Notes: generated from the letters alone by a model not told the origin. Positions 16,594 through 27,170 are shown, counted from the first letter of the stretch. The stretch is DNA of 38,402 nt from Planctomycetota bacterium (GCA_027624335.1 JAQBWV010000034.1:1-38402); one strand, 5' to 3'. Program-made: numbers and translations.

Positions 16594-17877
16594 CTACTTA
16601 AGGCGGGCATAATAGCGCAGCATTTCGGCATCAAGCATCACGAGATTCGAGCCGAACGATTCCTTGAACAGTTTGACGCGAGTTTCCCCAGTCAAATGTC
16701 CAGAGACTTCGGTCGACGCCATTTTCTGCAGAAATGTCGCGTACTTCCGTGGGCGAGTTTCAATCAGCCAGAACGAGAGTGCCCAGGCCTGTGCATAGGC
16801 ATCGCTCATTTGCGTCTCGAACAATTTATCGTCACGAATGAACGCTTCGAGAAATCCGTCCTTCCGGTCGCCTTTCACGAATTTCTGAAATCCATAGTGC
16901 CAGCCTGGGTTAAGGCGTTTTTTAACATCTCGATCGGACGCGAACTCTTCCATGCCGGGCGTTTCGAAGACGGTTGCGAGACCCTCAACGATCCACTTCG
17001 GGTTTCGGCCCGTACGGTTATGCAGCCCGAGGTTGTAGCCTAACTGGTGAGTGGCTTCGTGAATCATGGTCTCGCGCAGGTCGGAATTGATGCCGGCTCG
17101 TGACGCGATTTCATCCATTGACTCAGACTGGTCTGGATCACTCGTGTGTCCAGAAGAAGCGAACGCCCAGCTCCAGCTTTGATTCTCAAGCGGGGATGAA
17201 TTCCAGGATTCTCCCGAGAAACTGTCGCGGTTCGAACCGCGGAGCGAATTCGCCAGCAGGCGTTCTTCGGTTGGAGACTGCTGATTAAAGACTTTGGATT
17301 GCGACTTCTGATCTTCGAACATGATGACTCGGTTATGGGTCGACCAGTAGTAACCGAGGATACTTGAATCGACGTTGGCTTTTTCCTGGTGGGCGTAGTT
17401 CATGAAGCTCTTGCGGTCTTTCAGAACGACGGCAATCATCGGAAACTCCGGAGTGTCCATGTCGAAGCCTCGCACGGCAAAATACATGTGGAAGCGTCGC
17501 CAGGTTTCTTCAAACACGTCGGAGTAAGCCTTTGCTCGTCCCGTCGGAGCACAGACCAGATAATGCCGCGTTGTCGAAACCTCAAAGTCGCTGCCAAACT
17601 CTTTGAGCAACATGGTCTTGAGCATTAGAAACGTGTGCGGCGAGAAACTACGCGGCGATTTTCTGAACCGTGTCACCCGGTCCAGATCGATGGTATGCAT
17701 CTTTCCTTCGCGATCATACAGGGCGCACCAGCCCTGACCTCGTTCGGCGATGCGACCTTCGAAGGCTTGAGTGCCAATACGAAGTTCCACCATCGGCTGG
17801 GCGGCGGACGCTGAGCCGGGAACCGCAACTGCAGCGGACAGTGCTGCGGCGACAAGCAGAATGTGCTTTGAAGTCAT
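16594..17877 (-). CDS. DUF1570-like secreted putative zinc metallopeptidase
   Basis: The product is 427 residues from the ATG at 17877 (a TTG at 17883 is the alternative). A Sec signal peptide is clear (KHILLVAAALSAAVAVPGSASA). Near residue 270 it has MIHEATHQLGYNLGLH, an HExxH zinc-peptidase motif, followed by WIVEGLATVFE, whose Glu is placed as the third ligand of gluzincins; this is the organisation of DUF1570 proteins, which are abundant in planctomycetes. The N-terminal 90 residues resemble a small beta domain (VELRIGTQAFEGRIAERG) as in SH3/SLA1-like modules. It probably acts in the periplasm or at the cell surface. Substrate unknown. No operon partner is obvious. Confidence 0.85.
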   Translation of the reverse strand: MTSKHILLVAAALSAAVAVPGSASAAQPMVELRIGTQAFEGRIAERGQGWCALYDREGKMHTIDLDRVTRFRKSPRSFSPHTFLMLKTMLLKEFGSDFEVSTTRHYLVCAPTGRAKAYSDVFEETWRRFHMYFAVRGFDMDTPEFPMIAVVLKDRKSFMNYAHQEKANVDSSILGYYWSTHNRVIMFEDQKSQSKVFNQQSPTEERLLANSLRGSNRDSFSGESWNSSPLENQSWSWAFASSGHTSDPDQSESMDEIASRAGINSDLRETMIHEATHQLGYNLGLHNRTGRNPKWIVEGLATVFETPGMEEFASDRDVKKRLNPGWHYGFQKFVKGDRKDGFLEAFIRDDKLFETQMSDAYAQAWALSFWLIETRPRKYATFLQKMASTEVSGHLTGETRVKLFKESFGSNLVMLDAEMLRYYARLK

Positions 17878-18149
17878 GGTCAATTCGAGTCTGTCAGCGG
17901 GTGCGAATCAGGGTGCAGATGCAGCATCCAGTTGCCGACACGCCGTTTGATCCGTCGATTTGACTATACCTCTGCCGATCGCAGACGCAGGGTTGAGATG
18001 GCAATTCTCGTCGAGCTTTTCTGACTCTTGTCCGAGATTAGGACCACTGCCCACTCAACTGTCAGACAGTCACAGGCTCCCAGCCTGCCGTCATGTTGCA
18101 GCTTCGGTGACAGTACATTCTGATCTGGCACTTGATGCGGACGTGTCGG

Positions 18150-19544
18150 TCAATTTGTGTGAGAATTGCCCGGTCCGAAGAAGCTGTAGTATGGCGTGGA
18201 GTCGTTCACGACCCGCTGCAGGTAGAGAGCGAGTTCCCGCAGGTGGTAGTCGCCCCACAGGCATGATTCGCTGTGCGAAATCTTCGAACCTGTTGGCACG
18301 TGGTCCCAGCCTCGCGGCTGATGATATATCGTGTGCAGCAGCAGCCCCTGATGAGCTTCGTCAGTGCTGAGGTAGGGTGCGGACAACAGCGATTGCGCCG
18401 TGGTCAAGCCCGCCTGCCAGTAACGTGTTGCTGCCGCGTTATCTCGATCACGCAGGAAATGTCCGAGTCTCAACAGGCCCTGAGCCGCGATGGCGGCGGC
18501 TGAACTGTCGACAGGTTCGTGATCATTGAACGGCTCGGAGATGCGACTGAGGTAGTCTCCCAGGTGTACCAGTCCCGGCGCACCGGTGTCCCAGTACGGG
18601 ACTCCGTCGGTTGGCGTGTTCGCGATGAAGAAGTCGCATGACGCCTGAACCGCTTTCAACATCATGGTTTCGATGTCGTCTCGTCCGCCGAGCGTGTCAA
18701 GCTGTTCGTCCGGCACGGTTTGCAGAAATTCGAGCTGCTCAGAATAGCCGGCGATTACCCATGACAGGCCGCGTGTCCATGTCGAGAACGGCGAGTACCC
18801 CTGTTGAGTGTTCGGGCAGCGATACCGACCATCGTTTCTGTTGAAGATGCTTTCGTGAGCAACTCGACCGCGGACATCGTACAAGTCGCGACCTTCTCCG
18901 TAGTAGACGTTGTACTTCGCCGTCGATCGAGCGTGCTGAACCATACGATCGAGCAGGCAGATGGCATCATCGTTCTCGCCCATCAGCGAATGTCCAAGTC
19001 GATGAGCCAGTGACAGTGACCTCATCGATCGCATTGTGTCGCAGAACAGTGAGTGCGGGCCGTTGAACGAGTACACGTACCCGTGTCCGTCAATGGTCGT
19101 GCTCCATCGAGATGCCTGGACCGCACCTGAGATCTTCAGGGCCAGCTCGTAGAGGTCGAGTTCCCTTCTGTCAGCGGGAATTCGACGTTCGAGCATCAGT
19201 CGCCGCAGATTGCCGTATGTGCTGACGTTGTTGAAACCGTGATCATGAACTCCGACGTGCGATACGTGAGCGGCCATTCGGTCGACCGTGCTCCTGCGTC
19301 CGATTTCAAGAAACTGCTCATCACCCGTCGCGTCAAACTGCAGGATCGCCGAGCCGAACTGGAAACCCTGAGTCCACTCAGTCCAACCTTGAGGCTGATA
19401 CTGCCCCCGAATCGTGAAAACAGGGGTCTGCGAGTTCGCGGAGCAGGATTCCTCGATCGAGAGAATCTTCCGACCCGAGGCGTCCCACATTCGGTCGATC
19501 AACGGAAGCAGGTCCGCGGCGATGAGTTCGTTGCTGATAATCAT
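18150..19544 (-). CDS. GH88-like unsaturated glucuronyl hydrolase family protein
   Basis: The 464-residue protein has the repeating helical-hairpin pattern of an (alpha/alpha)6 barrel. Sequences matching GH88/GH105-type proteins are FSTWTRGLSWVIAGYSEQLE (about 250), EPVDSSAAAIAAQGLLRLG (about 345) and SESCLWGDYHLRELALYLQR (about 430). GH88 enzymes hydrate the unsaturated uronic residue left by polysaccharide lyases. The N-terminus (MIISNELIAADLLPLIDRMW) is not a signal peptide, so the protein is probably cytoplasmic. No lyase or sulfatase neighbour is present, which leaves the substrate open. The start has no clear ribosome binding site. Confidence 0.8.
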   Translation of the reverse strand: MIISNELIAADLLPLIDRMWDASGRKILSIEESCSANSQTPVFTIRGQYQPQGWTEWTQGFQFGSAILQFDATGDEQFLEIGRRSTVDRMAAHVSHVGVHDHGFNNVSTYGNLRRLMLERRIPADRRELDLYELALKISGAVQASRWSTTIDGHGYVYSFNGPHSLFCDTMRSMRSLSLAHRLGHSLMGENDDAICLLDRMVQHARSTAKYNVYYGEGRDLYDVRGRVAHESIFNRNDGRYRCPNTQQGYSPFSTWTRGLSWVIAGYSEQLEFLQTVPDEQLDTLGGRDDIETMMLKAVQASCDFFIANTPTDGVPYWDTGAPGLVHLGDYLSRISEPFNDHEPVDSSAAAIAAQGLLRLGHFLRDRDNAAATRYWQAGLTTAQSLLSAPYLSTDEAHQGLLLHTIYHQPRGWDHVPTGSKISHSESCLWGDYHLRELALYLQRVVNDSTPYYSFFGPGNSHTN

Positions 19545-19613
19545 GGCTTGGTGTGTCGCAAGTTATTCGTTTTTCGTGTGGGATGAGAAAAGTCGTCGTT
19601 GGCCTTAAAAACC

Positions 19614-19830
19614 GGTCCCGTGAATAAAGGACTGGTATTGGGAAGGCTGACGCAAAGACGCTGAGACGCAAAGCAACGCAAAGAAAAGACAGCCATCGGG
19701 AACTTCAGTGATTGTTGCTGTGAATTCAGTGAGGTGGCGAGTCAATGAGAAGCTCGTTGCGAAACTCCGCGTCTTGGCGCCTTCGCGTCAGATGATTTCT
19801 GACGAGTATCAATCCTTTATTCGCGGGACC
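19614..19830. repeat. 217-bp MITE-like inverted-repeat element
   Basis: The outer ends GGTCCCGTGAATAAAGGA (19614-19631) and TCCTTTATTCGCGGGACC (19813-19830) are inverted with 17 of 18 matches. Inner arms 19647-19673 and 19765-19791 are also complementary, about 21/27, built on CTGACGC-AAG-CGC units. The arms flank about 90 bp with no gene. The element ends 5 bp before the stop codon of the ABC permease. This is the layout of a non-autonomous inverted-repeat element, or of a large hairpin. Confidence 0.65.
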
Positions 19831-19835
19831 AGTCC

Positions 19836-20681
<846 letters not shown>

Positions 20682-20904
20682 CACGGGAGTTTAGTTGGAT
20701 AGCGCTACTTTTGCGAAATCGCCCATGGTCTCCCGCTCCGGATCCTCATCTGGACAGGTTTTTCGAATTTCCATATGACGCGGCACGATTTGATTACCGG
20801 TGCGGGCAGAATGCTCAGAGCAGGGATTTCGCTGCGAATGCAGATGGAAATGTCCCGCTTTCAAGTGTTCGAGCTGCTCAATTAAGAACCACACGGAGGC
20901 ATGG

Positions 20905-23037
20905 ATGCCGCCGAATTCGGCCATTGGATTGCGAGAAACATGGGCGCAGGTGCGGGGATTAGCGTTCCCGGTCCTGATCGTTACGTCCATTCTTGTCATC
21001 ATAGCGCCGTTGCCTCCGCTGCTGATGGACCTGTTGCTGGCGTGTAATATTACCGCCGCAGTGCTGATTCTGCTGACGACAATCTATGTGTCTCGCCCGT
21101 TGGAATTCAGCGTTTTCCCGGCGATTCTGCTGGGAACAACACTCGCCCGCCTGGTGCTGAACGTCGCGTCGACCCGGCTGATTCTGACTCGTGGAGCGAC
21201 GGAAAAAACCGCCGCTGCCGGAGAAGTCATCGAGGCGTTCGGCGAGTTCGTCGCCGGTGATAAGATTGCCGTCGGACTGATTCTGTTTGCGATTCTTGTC
21301 GCCATTCAGTTTCTGGTGATTACCAAAGGATCGGGTCGAATCAGCGAAGTCGCAGCGAGATTCTTTCTCGACGGCATGCCCGGCAAGCAGATGTCGATCG
21401 ATGCTGATCTGGCTGCCAATGTGATCACTCAGGCAGAAGCCAAACAGCGTCGTCAGGAAATATCTCAGCAGGCGGACTTTTACGGGGCGATGGATGGTGC
21501 CAGCAAATTCGTGCGAGGCGACGCCATTGCCGGGATCGTCATCACGCTGATCAATATCGCCGGAGGCCTGTATATCGGCATTGTTGATAACGGCATGAGT
21601 TTCGGCGAAGCGGGTGAGGTATTTACCAAGCTGACGATCGGCGATGGACTGGTCACGCAGATTCCCGGATTTCTGATCTCGCTGGCTGCTGGTTTGATTG
21701 TGACCCGATCGTCGGTGGAAAGTAACCTGCCGAAAGAAGTCATGAACCAGATGTTTCGGCATCCGGAAGCCATGTTCCTGTCGTCGGCGTTTCTCGGGGC
21801 GATGGCGTTTACCGGGATGCCGATGCTGCCGCTGCTCTCACTGTCTGGACTGTGTACTGTCATCGGTCTGAACTTGCAGAAGCATAAAACCAGCGCTCAA
21901 CAAGCCGCACAAATGCAGTCAGCAAGTGAGCTTCCCGAAAACCAGCCGGTCCCTGAACGGAAACCTGAAGATCGACTGCCGGTCGAACCGCTGATGGTGG
22001 AACTGGGTGCTGGCGTCGTGCCGCTGGCCGACCCGTCACGTGGCGGAGACATGCTTGAACGAGTCATGCAGATTCGGCATCAGATCGCCGAAGAACTGGG
22101 CATTATTCTGCCGAAAGTCCGCGTACGGGATAACACATGGCTGGGTCTGAATGAGTACGTCATTCGAATCCGGGACATGGAAGTGGCGCGTGGCGAGGTC
22201 TGGCCAACTCACATGCTCGCGATCAATCGCGGCGGAGCAGAAGGCGATCTGCCAGGCATACAGACGACCGAGCCACTGAATAATCAGCCAGCCTTCTGGA
22301 TTGAACACGGTCTCATTGACCGAGCGGAATCTCAGGGGTTCTCAGTCGTCGAGCCGACGATCGTCGTCATCCTGCATCTGACAGAAATCATCCGGCAGCA
22401 CGCCGCCGAACTGCTGACACGACAACACGTGCATGAACTGCTTGGTGCCTTGAAAGACCGTGCTCCGAAGCTGGTCGAAGAGGTCAACCCCGATCAGGTT
22501 AAGATGTCGCACGTCCACCAGGTTCTGAAGAATCTCTTGTCGGAGCGTGTGCCGGTCCGAGACCTGGAAACCATCCTGCAGACGACGATCGACAACTCCG
22601 ATCGCATTTCCAATCTGTCGATCATGACCGAGTACGTTCGCACAGCGTTGGCTCGAACGATCTGCCAGAAGTTCCGGGATGTGAAGCGGCGGATTCACCT
22701 GGTAAGTCTGGACCCGGTTCTTGAAGACTACCTGCGCAGCAAAATGGATTTTGACCAGTTCGGAGTCGGTACAAAGCTGACACCTCAGGAAGCGGAAGCG
22801 ATTCTTGCTGGTCTGAAGATCGAACTGAAGAAACTGACTGACCTTGGTCTGCAACCCGTCGTCATTACATCCGCTCCTCAGATTCGAGCGGGGCTGCGAC
22901 AGATGACCAGCCGGGCGATTCCGAAACTGGCGGTACTTTGCCTCAATGAGATTACTCCCGAAACACAGATTGTCAGCCGCGGATATGTCAGTGCTGAAGT
23001 CCTGCGTGCCGTACTGATGGCTCAGGCAGAAGGCTGA
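20905..23037 (+). CDS. flhA: flagellar biosynthesis protein FlhA
   Basis: This is the export gate of the flagellar type III secretion apparatus in the inner membrane. The product is 710 residues from the ATG at 20905, with GGAGG 5 nt upstream; an ATG at 20901 is out of frame. About eight membrane helices fill residues 20-330. The conserved cytoplasmic loop is intact (FFLDGMPGKQMSIDADLAAN, QADFYGAMDGASKFVRGDAI). The C-terminal half (about 340-710) is the docking domain for export substrates and chaperones, including EELGIILPKVRVRDN and EILRQHAAELLTRQHVHELL-like sequence. No flhB or other export gene is in the window. flhF follows after 100 nt, suggesting an operon. Confidence 0.96.
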   Translation: MPPNSAIGLRETWAQVRGLAFPVLIVTSILVIIAPLPPLLMDLLLACNITAAVLILLTTIYVSRPLEFSVFPAILLGTTLARLVLNVASTRLILTRGATEKTAAAGEVIEAFGEFVAGDKIAVGLILFAILVAIQFLVITKGSGRISEVAARFFLDGMPGKQMSIDADLAANVITQAEAKQRRQEISQQADFYGAMDGASKFVRGDAIAGIVITLINIAGGLYIGIVDNGMSFGEAGEVFTKLTIGDGLVTQIPGFLISLAAGLIVTRSSVESNLPKEVMNQMFRHPEAMFLSSAFLGAMAFTGMPMLPLLSLSGLCTVIGLNLQKHKTSAQQAAQMQSASELPENQPVPERKPEDRLPVEPLMVELGAGVVPLADPSRGGDMLERVMQIRHQIAEELGIILPKVRVRDNTWLGLNEYVIRIRDMEVARGEVWPTHMLAINRGGAEGDLPGIQTTEPLNNQPAFWIEHGLIDRAESQGFSVVEPTIVVILHLTEIIRQHAAELLTRQHVHELLGALKDRAPKLVEEVNPDQVKMSHVHQVLKNLLSERVPVRDLETILQTTIDNSDRISNLSIMTEYVRTALARTICQKFRDVKRRIHLVSLDPVLEDYLRSKMDFDQFGVGTKLTPQEAEAILAGLKIELKKLTDLGLQPVVITSAPQIRAGLRQMTSRAIPKLAVLCLNEITPETQIVSRGYVSAEVLRAVLMAQAEG

Positions 23038-23137
23038 AAACGACTCGTGAAGAACGAGGTCGAAATACTTTTCTGAAGTCAAATCAACTCCCGCCATTCA
23101 CCCCACTCCGAAGCAATCGCGACGGAAAGCCTGTTCC

Positions 23138-24721
23138 ATGAACGAAATTCGAAATGAGATTAGAACCTACAAAGCCGAGTCGATGCAGGAAGCGCTCGCC
23201 ATTGTGCGGCGTGAACTGGGCACCGACGCGGTGATTCTGAACACTCGCCAGATCACTCGCCGCCGCCTGCTGCCGTTCCTGAAGAAGCGTCAGGAAGTGG
23301 AAGTCACCGCCGGAGTTTCGCTTGAGAAGCGACCGACTCTCTTGTCGACGACATCCGCTTCATCACAGTCTGTGATCAATCGAGCGACATCGTTTCGATC
23401 TGAGTCGATCTCCCCGGCGTTTGAGCCCGGTCTGTCGCGACAGCCCATACTTCGGACGTCGCCGGCGGCATCAGAGCTGGCTTCCAGTCCGGACACACCA
23501 CTCGCCCGCGCAACCGCATTGGCGCTGGAACTGGAACGCCGCAACGCCGATAAGGTCCAGCTTGAAAGAAGTCTCCATTCGCTGGAAGCGGCGGCAGCGA
23601 CAGAGAAGTCCAGGGCGACTCCTCAACGGATGGAACCGTCCATAACCGAAAACGAACCCGCGATTGCGCAGGGCGAGCAGGCTTCCCGAGTCAGCCCGAG
23701 CCTCGTACAACCGCCCGCATCACAGACGCGAACACCGGCAGAGCCGATCGTCAGTAACCCGCACCCGACCAATCAGGCGACCGGCCTGCAGGCAGCAGCA
23801 GCGGCGCTGGCACGGCTCGACGAAGGTGACTCAGCCAACGGACTGTCCCTGAAGCTGGACGTCCTGCAGAAGATGGTCGAAAGCCTCGCTCAGAGATCAC
23901 ATTCCAAGAATGCAGATGAAGTGCCGAGTGAACTGTTTGAGATCTACACACAACTGATCGACGCGGACATCGATGACGATCTGGCTCGCGAATTGATCTG
24001 CAGTCTCAAGCAGCACTGCACTTCGGAGCAACTGCACGATCCTGTCGGATCCCGTGCCCTGCTGTCAGCGATGGTTGAAGCCGACATCCGTTGCGCCCCG
24101 CCCATCAGGCCAGAAGTCGGACGTCGCCGCGTCGTGGCACTCGTCGGTCCCACCGGAGTCGGTAAGACGACGACGATCGCCAAACTGGCGGCAAACTTTC
24201 GGCTGCGTGATGGCATTCGAATGGGTCTGGTGACGGTCGACACGTACCGCATCGCAGCGGTCGAGCAACTTCGGACCTATGCCGAAATTATCGACCTGCC
24301 GATGAAGGTTGTCACCAGTCCGCAGGAGATGCGGCGAGCGCTCGACGACCTGTCGGATCTGGATTTGATCCTGATCGACACGGCTGGACGAAGCCCGCGT
24401 GATGAACTGAAAATCCAGGAACTGAAGTCGCTGCTTAACGAAGCCTGCGTCGACGAAGTCCATCTTGTCATGAGCCTGACGGCGAGCGTTCGCAGCATTC
24501 GCATGACCTGCGATCAATTCCGTTCGGTAAATCCAACTGCATTGATCCTGACGAAACTTGACGAGGCCGTCGGAATGGGCAGCCTGCTGTCGATCAGTCG
24601 CGACGTCAAACTACCGTTCAGCTATTTGACGACCGGGCAGGACGTTCCCGAAGACATTGAACCGGCGAATCAAAGTCGGATCGCACGACTCGTGCTGGGA
24701 GAAGATCGCCTGTTCGACTAG
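23138..24721 (+). CDS. flhF: flagellar SRP-type GTPase FlhF
   Basis: This SRP-family GTPase positions the flagellum. It is 527 residues, longer than the usual 370-450. The N-terminus has the FlhF-type segment (IRTYKAESMQEALAIVRREL) followed by a disordered Pro/Ser/Ala-rich linker (about 60-235), which makes up the extra length. The NG domain is at the C-terminus: P-loop GPTGVGKTTTIAKLAAN starting at 337, VDTYRIAAVEQLRTYAEI, LILIDTAGRSPRD and LILTKLDEAVGMGSLLSI, all present. Its GTPase is expected to be stimulated by FlhG, encoded 224 nt downstream. A MITE-like palindrome separates the two. Confidence 0.95.
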   Translation: MNEIRNEIRTYKAESMQEALAIVRRELGTDAVILNTRQITRRRLLPFLKKRQEVEVTAGVSLEKRPTLLSTTSASSQSVINRATSFRSESISPAFEPGLSRQPILRTSPAASELASSPDTPLARATALALELERRNADKVQLERSLHSLEAAAATEKSRATPQRMEPSITENEPAIAQGEQASRVSPSLVQPPASQTRTPAEPIVSNPHPTNQATGLQAAAAALARLDEGDSANGLSLKLDVLQKMVESLAQRSHSKNADEVPSELFEIYTQLIDADIDDDLARELICSLKQHCTSEQLHDPVGSRALLSAMVEADIRCAPPIRPEVGRRRVVALVGPTGVGKTTTIAKLAANFRLRDGIRMGLVTVDTYRIAAVEQLRTYAEIIDLPMKVVTSPQEMRRALDDLSDLDLILIDTAGRSPRDELKIQELKSLLNEACVDEVHLVMSLTASVRSIRMTCDQFRSVNPTALILTKLDEAVGMGSLLSISRDVKLPFSYLTTGQDVPEDIEPANQSRIARLVLGEDRLFD

Positions 24722-24722
24722 T

Positions 24723-24847
24723 GCTTTGTGACCTTTAAGACTTCGGGTTGCGTGCCACTGGCTCTGCCTGTGCAAACCAGATTGAGTGCGCCATTTTCAA
24801 AACACTGACAGAGCCGGTGACACCCTGAAATTAAGCTGCCACAAAGC
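24723..24847. repeat. nested palindromic MITE-like element between flhF and flhG
   Basis: The element starts two bases after the flhF stop. Outer arms GCTTTGTGAC (24723-24732) and GCCACAAAGC (24838-24847) match at 9 of 10; inner arms at 24752-24772 and 24803-24823 match at 17 of 21, around CACTGGCTCTG and CAGAGCCGGTG. No gene lies within. It could act as a hairpin that lowers read-through into flhG. Confidence 0.65.
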
Positions 24848-24945
24848 GTTAGCCGCTTTTTTCGACGCTCAAGAATGACTTCATCACGAAATGCAGAGTG
24901 TGTTTTTCCCCGTTGCTCACGACTGAAAACTGAATTCAGCTAACC

Positions 24946-25830
24946 ATGCCCGATCAGGCAACCATTCTCCGCGGAATTATTGAAACTCGATTGGAGACTC
25001 AATCGGAGTCTTCCTCGACGCGGCCTCGCCGTGCGCGAACGATCGCCGTCACCAGCGGCAAAGGTGGAGTCGGCAAGAGCAACATCGCGCTCAACATGGC
25101 CATCGCGATGTCCAGGCTGGGCAAGTCGGTGTGCCTGCTGGACGCGTGCCTGGGACTGGGAAACATCGATCTACTGTGCGGACTGAACGGCTACTGGAAT
25201 CTGTCACATGTCGTAACCGGATCGCGAGCGCTCAAAGATGTTGTCCTGGACGGCCCGGACGGGATTCATGTGATCCCAGGTGCATCCGGCCTGATTGAAC
25301 TTGCAGACTGTCCTGAAAACGTGCAGCGGGAACTGCTCTTTCAGATGCAGGAACTTGAACGTGATCACGATCTGCTCATCGTGGACACGAGCACGGGCAT
25401 CCATCGAATCGTACGGCAATTCGCGACGGCGGCCGATCAGGTGCTGCTGGTGACGACGCCAGAAACGACGTCGATCGCCGATGCCTATTCGACGATCAAA
25501 GCGCTTGCTGCGTCCGATTGTCCGCCGCTGGATATCGTTGTCAATCAGGCGGAATCCGCGTCTCAGGCCAAGGCCATCGCGGCACGACTTCAGCAGACGT
25601 CGAAGATGTTTCTGAAGAAGTCCGTGGGTTACGTCGGCCATGTCTCGCGAGACTCTGCAGTTGCGTCGGCAGTCTCGCAACGAAAACCGTTTGTTGTCGA
25701 GAGCGCCAACTGTCCGGCTGCAACGGACATTCACCAGTTGGCTCGCCGAGTCATCAGCACTGGCGGATCACTGCGGACGTTCCGGTCGTACTTCGACCGA
25801 TTTGGAACACAGAAGCAACGAGTCGCCTGA
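24946..25830 (+). CDS. flhG: FlhG/MinD-family ATPase, flagellar number regulator
   Basis: A deviant-Walker ATPase of 294 residues that works with FlhF to limit flagellar number. It starts MPDQATILRGIIETR, which carries the DQAxxLR activation helix of FlhG that stimulates the FlhF GTPase. The deviant Walker A is SGKGGVGKSNIALN (37-50), with K39 and K44; the usual DADLGLAN motif reads DACLGLGN (66-73), keeping the first Asp but replacing the second with Cys. VTTPETTSIADAYSTIKAL is the family's middle segment. C-terminal membrane-targeting helix: RVISTGGSLRTFRSYFDRF is amphipathic. No strong ribosome binding site. Separated from flhF by a palindromic element. Confidence 0.92.
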   Translation: MPDQATILRGIIETRLETQSESSSTRPRRARTIAVTSGKGGVGKSNIALNMAIAMSRLGKSVCLLDACLGLGNIDLLCGLNGYWNLSHVVTGSRALKDVVLDGPDGIHVIPGASGLIELADCPENVQRELLFQMQELERDHDLLIVDTSTGIHRIVRQFATAADQVLLVTTPETTSIADAYSTIKALAASDCPPLDIVVNQAESASQAKAIAARLQQTSKMFLKKSVGYVGHVSRDSAVASAVSQRKPFVVESANCPAATDIHQLARRVISTGGSLRTFRSYFDRFGTQKQRVA

Positions 25831-25960
25831 TGGCTGGCAATACGCAGAGCACCTGATCGAGACGCCGCGTGACGCGAGTGTTTGCCTGGCGGACTCCAGA
25901 ATGCGAAAGTAGTCTCCACTTCCACATCGTGAACTTTCTTCTGTTTCAGGTTCCAGCGTC

Positions 25961-27070
25961 ATGTCTGAGTTCCCGTCGCTTGTCGAATCCGGGTCTTTTC
26001 AACATCTGCTGGACGAATTGCGAGATCGGTCCGGTGATTTGAACGCTCCGGAATCATGGCCGGCTGAGCAACTGCATCAGATGTCTGAAGCCGGTGTTCT
26101 GGGCTGGCTGGTTCCCACGGAATTTGGCGGCAGCGACATCTCCGATGTGGAATTGACAGCCGGATACGAGCACCTGGCCACCGCCTGCCTGGCCTCGACA
26201 TTCGTGCTGACTCAGCGGAACGCCGCTATTCAAAGAATCGCTCGATCTGGAAACGAAGCATTGAAGAGCGACATCCTTCCGGCACTGGTGACCGATTCAA
26301 TTTTCGCCACGGTTGGAATCTCGCACCTCACGACGTCTCGACAACACTGGACGAAGCCGGCAGTCGCGGTTGAACGAGTCGACGCAGGCTACATCTTTCA
26401 CGGTGAAGTTCCGTGGGTGACGGGCGCAGACAAGGCAGATCTCATCGTCTGCGGCGGGACGCTGCACGATGGCACGCAGGTGCTGGTCGCGCTGGAGACG
26501 AACACGGAGGGAGTTCACATAGAACCGGCAGTCCCGTTGATGGCTTTGAACTCATCCCGGACGGCGTCCGTTCGTCTCGACAATGTATTTGTGTCGCTGG
26601 AGTTTCTCCTGTTCGGCCCGACCGAGCAGGTCATCAAACACAGTGGCGGCGGAGCGGGGTCGTACACAACATCCGCTCTGGCGGTCGGTCTCGCAGCCAG
26701 AGCCATCCGCGTGCTTCGCGAGGAAACAAAACACCGCCCGGAACTACTCGACATCCTGCACCGATTTGCCAACGAGCACGCGGCGATTTCGACTGACCTG
26801 GCCAGAGCCACAGCGCACCTGCAGGACGTCACGACTCCGGCACTGACGACCGAGGCCCTGCGGCAACGATCGAATTCGCTCGCACTACGATCCAGTCAGG
26901 CGTGCCTCGCCGCCAGCAAGGGAGCAGGCTTCGTCGCCAGTCACCCGGCAGCAAGACTCGTGTCCGAAGCGATGTTTTTCCTGGTCTGGTCCTGCCCTCA
27001 ACCGGTCGTCCTGGGCAACCTGCGGGAACTCGCCTGCTCTGCCAGCGGCGAGCATGAAATTCCGTTCTGA
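25961..27070 (+). CDS. acyl-CoA dehydrogenase-like flavoprotein
   Basis: The 369-residue protein has the acyl-CoA dehydrogenase three-domain order: helical N-terminus (EAGVLGWLVPTEFGGSDISD near 50, PTEFGG being typical), a mid beta domain (IFATVGISHLTTS, FHGEVPWVTGADKADLIVCG, SRTASVRLDNVFV) and a helical C-terminus (AVGLAARAIRVLREE, SQACLAASKGAGFVASHPAA). These enzymes oxidise acyl-CoA thioesters or related substrates with FAD. I cannot place the catalytic Glu with confidence, and the C-terminal region is shorter than in most members, so the substrate may not be a fatty acyl-CoA. It follows flhG by 130 nt on the same strand with no clear functional link. Confidence 0.82.
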   Translation: MSEFPSLVESGSFQHLLDELRDRSGDLNAPESWPAEQLHQMSEAGVLGWLVPTEFGGSDISDVELTAGYEHLATACLASTFVLTQRNAAIQRIARSGNEALKSDILPALVTDSIFATVGISHLTTSRQHWTKPAVAVERVDAGYIFHGEVPWVTGADKADLIVCGGTLHDGTQVLVALETNTEGVHIEPAVPLMALNSSRTASVRLDNVFVSLEFLLFGPTEQVIKHSGGGAGSYTTSALAVGLAARAIRVLREETKHRPELLDILHRFANEHAAISTDLARATAHLQDVTTPALTTEALRQRSNSLALRSSQACLAASKGAGFVASHPAARLVSEAMFFLVWSCPQPVVLGNLRELACSASGEHEIPF

Positions 27071-27170
27071 TACTACAGTTGGCGATCATTGTTCTGGTGG
27101 TTCGTGTCCTCTTCTTCGGTGGCCGAGACAATTGTTAAGAACAGCCTGTCTCTGATCTGTTCAGCAGACG

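Noticed and set aside
20784..20800. GGCACG followed by TTGATTA upstream of flhA as a sigma54 promoter
   Set aside because: The -12 GC is missing and the spacing does not fit; not reported as a feature.
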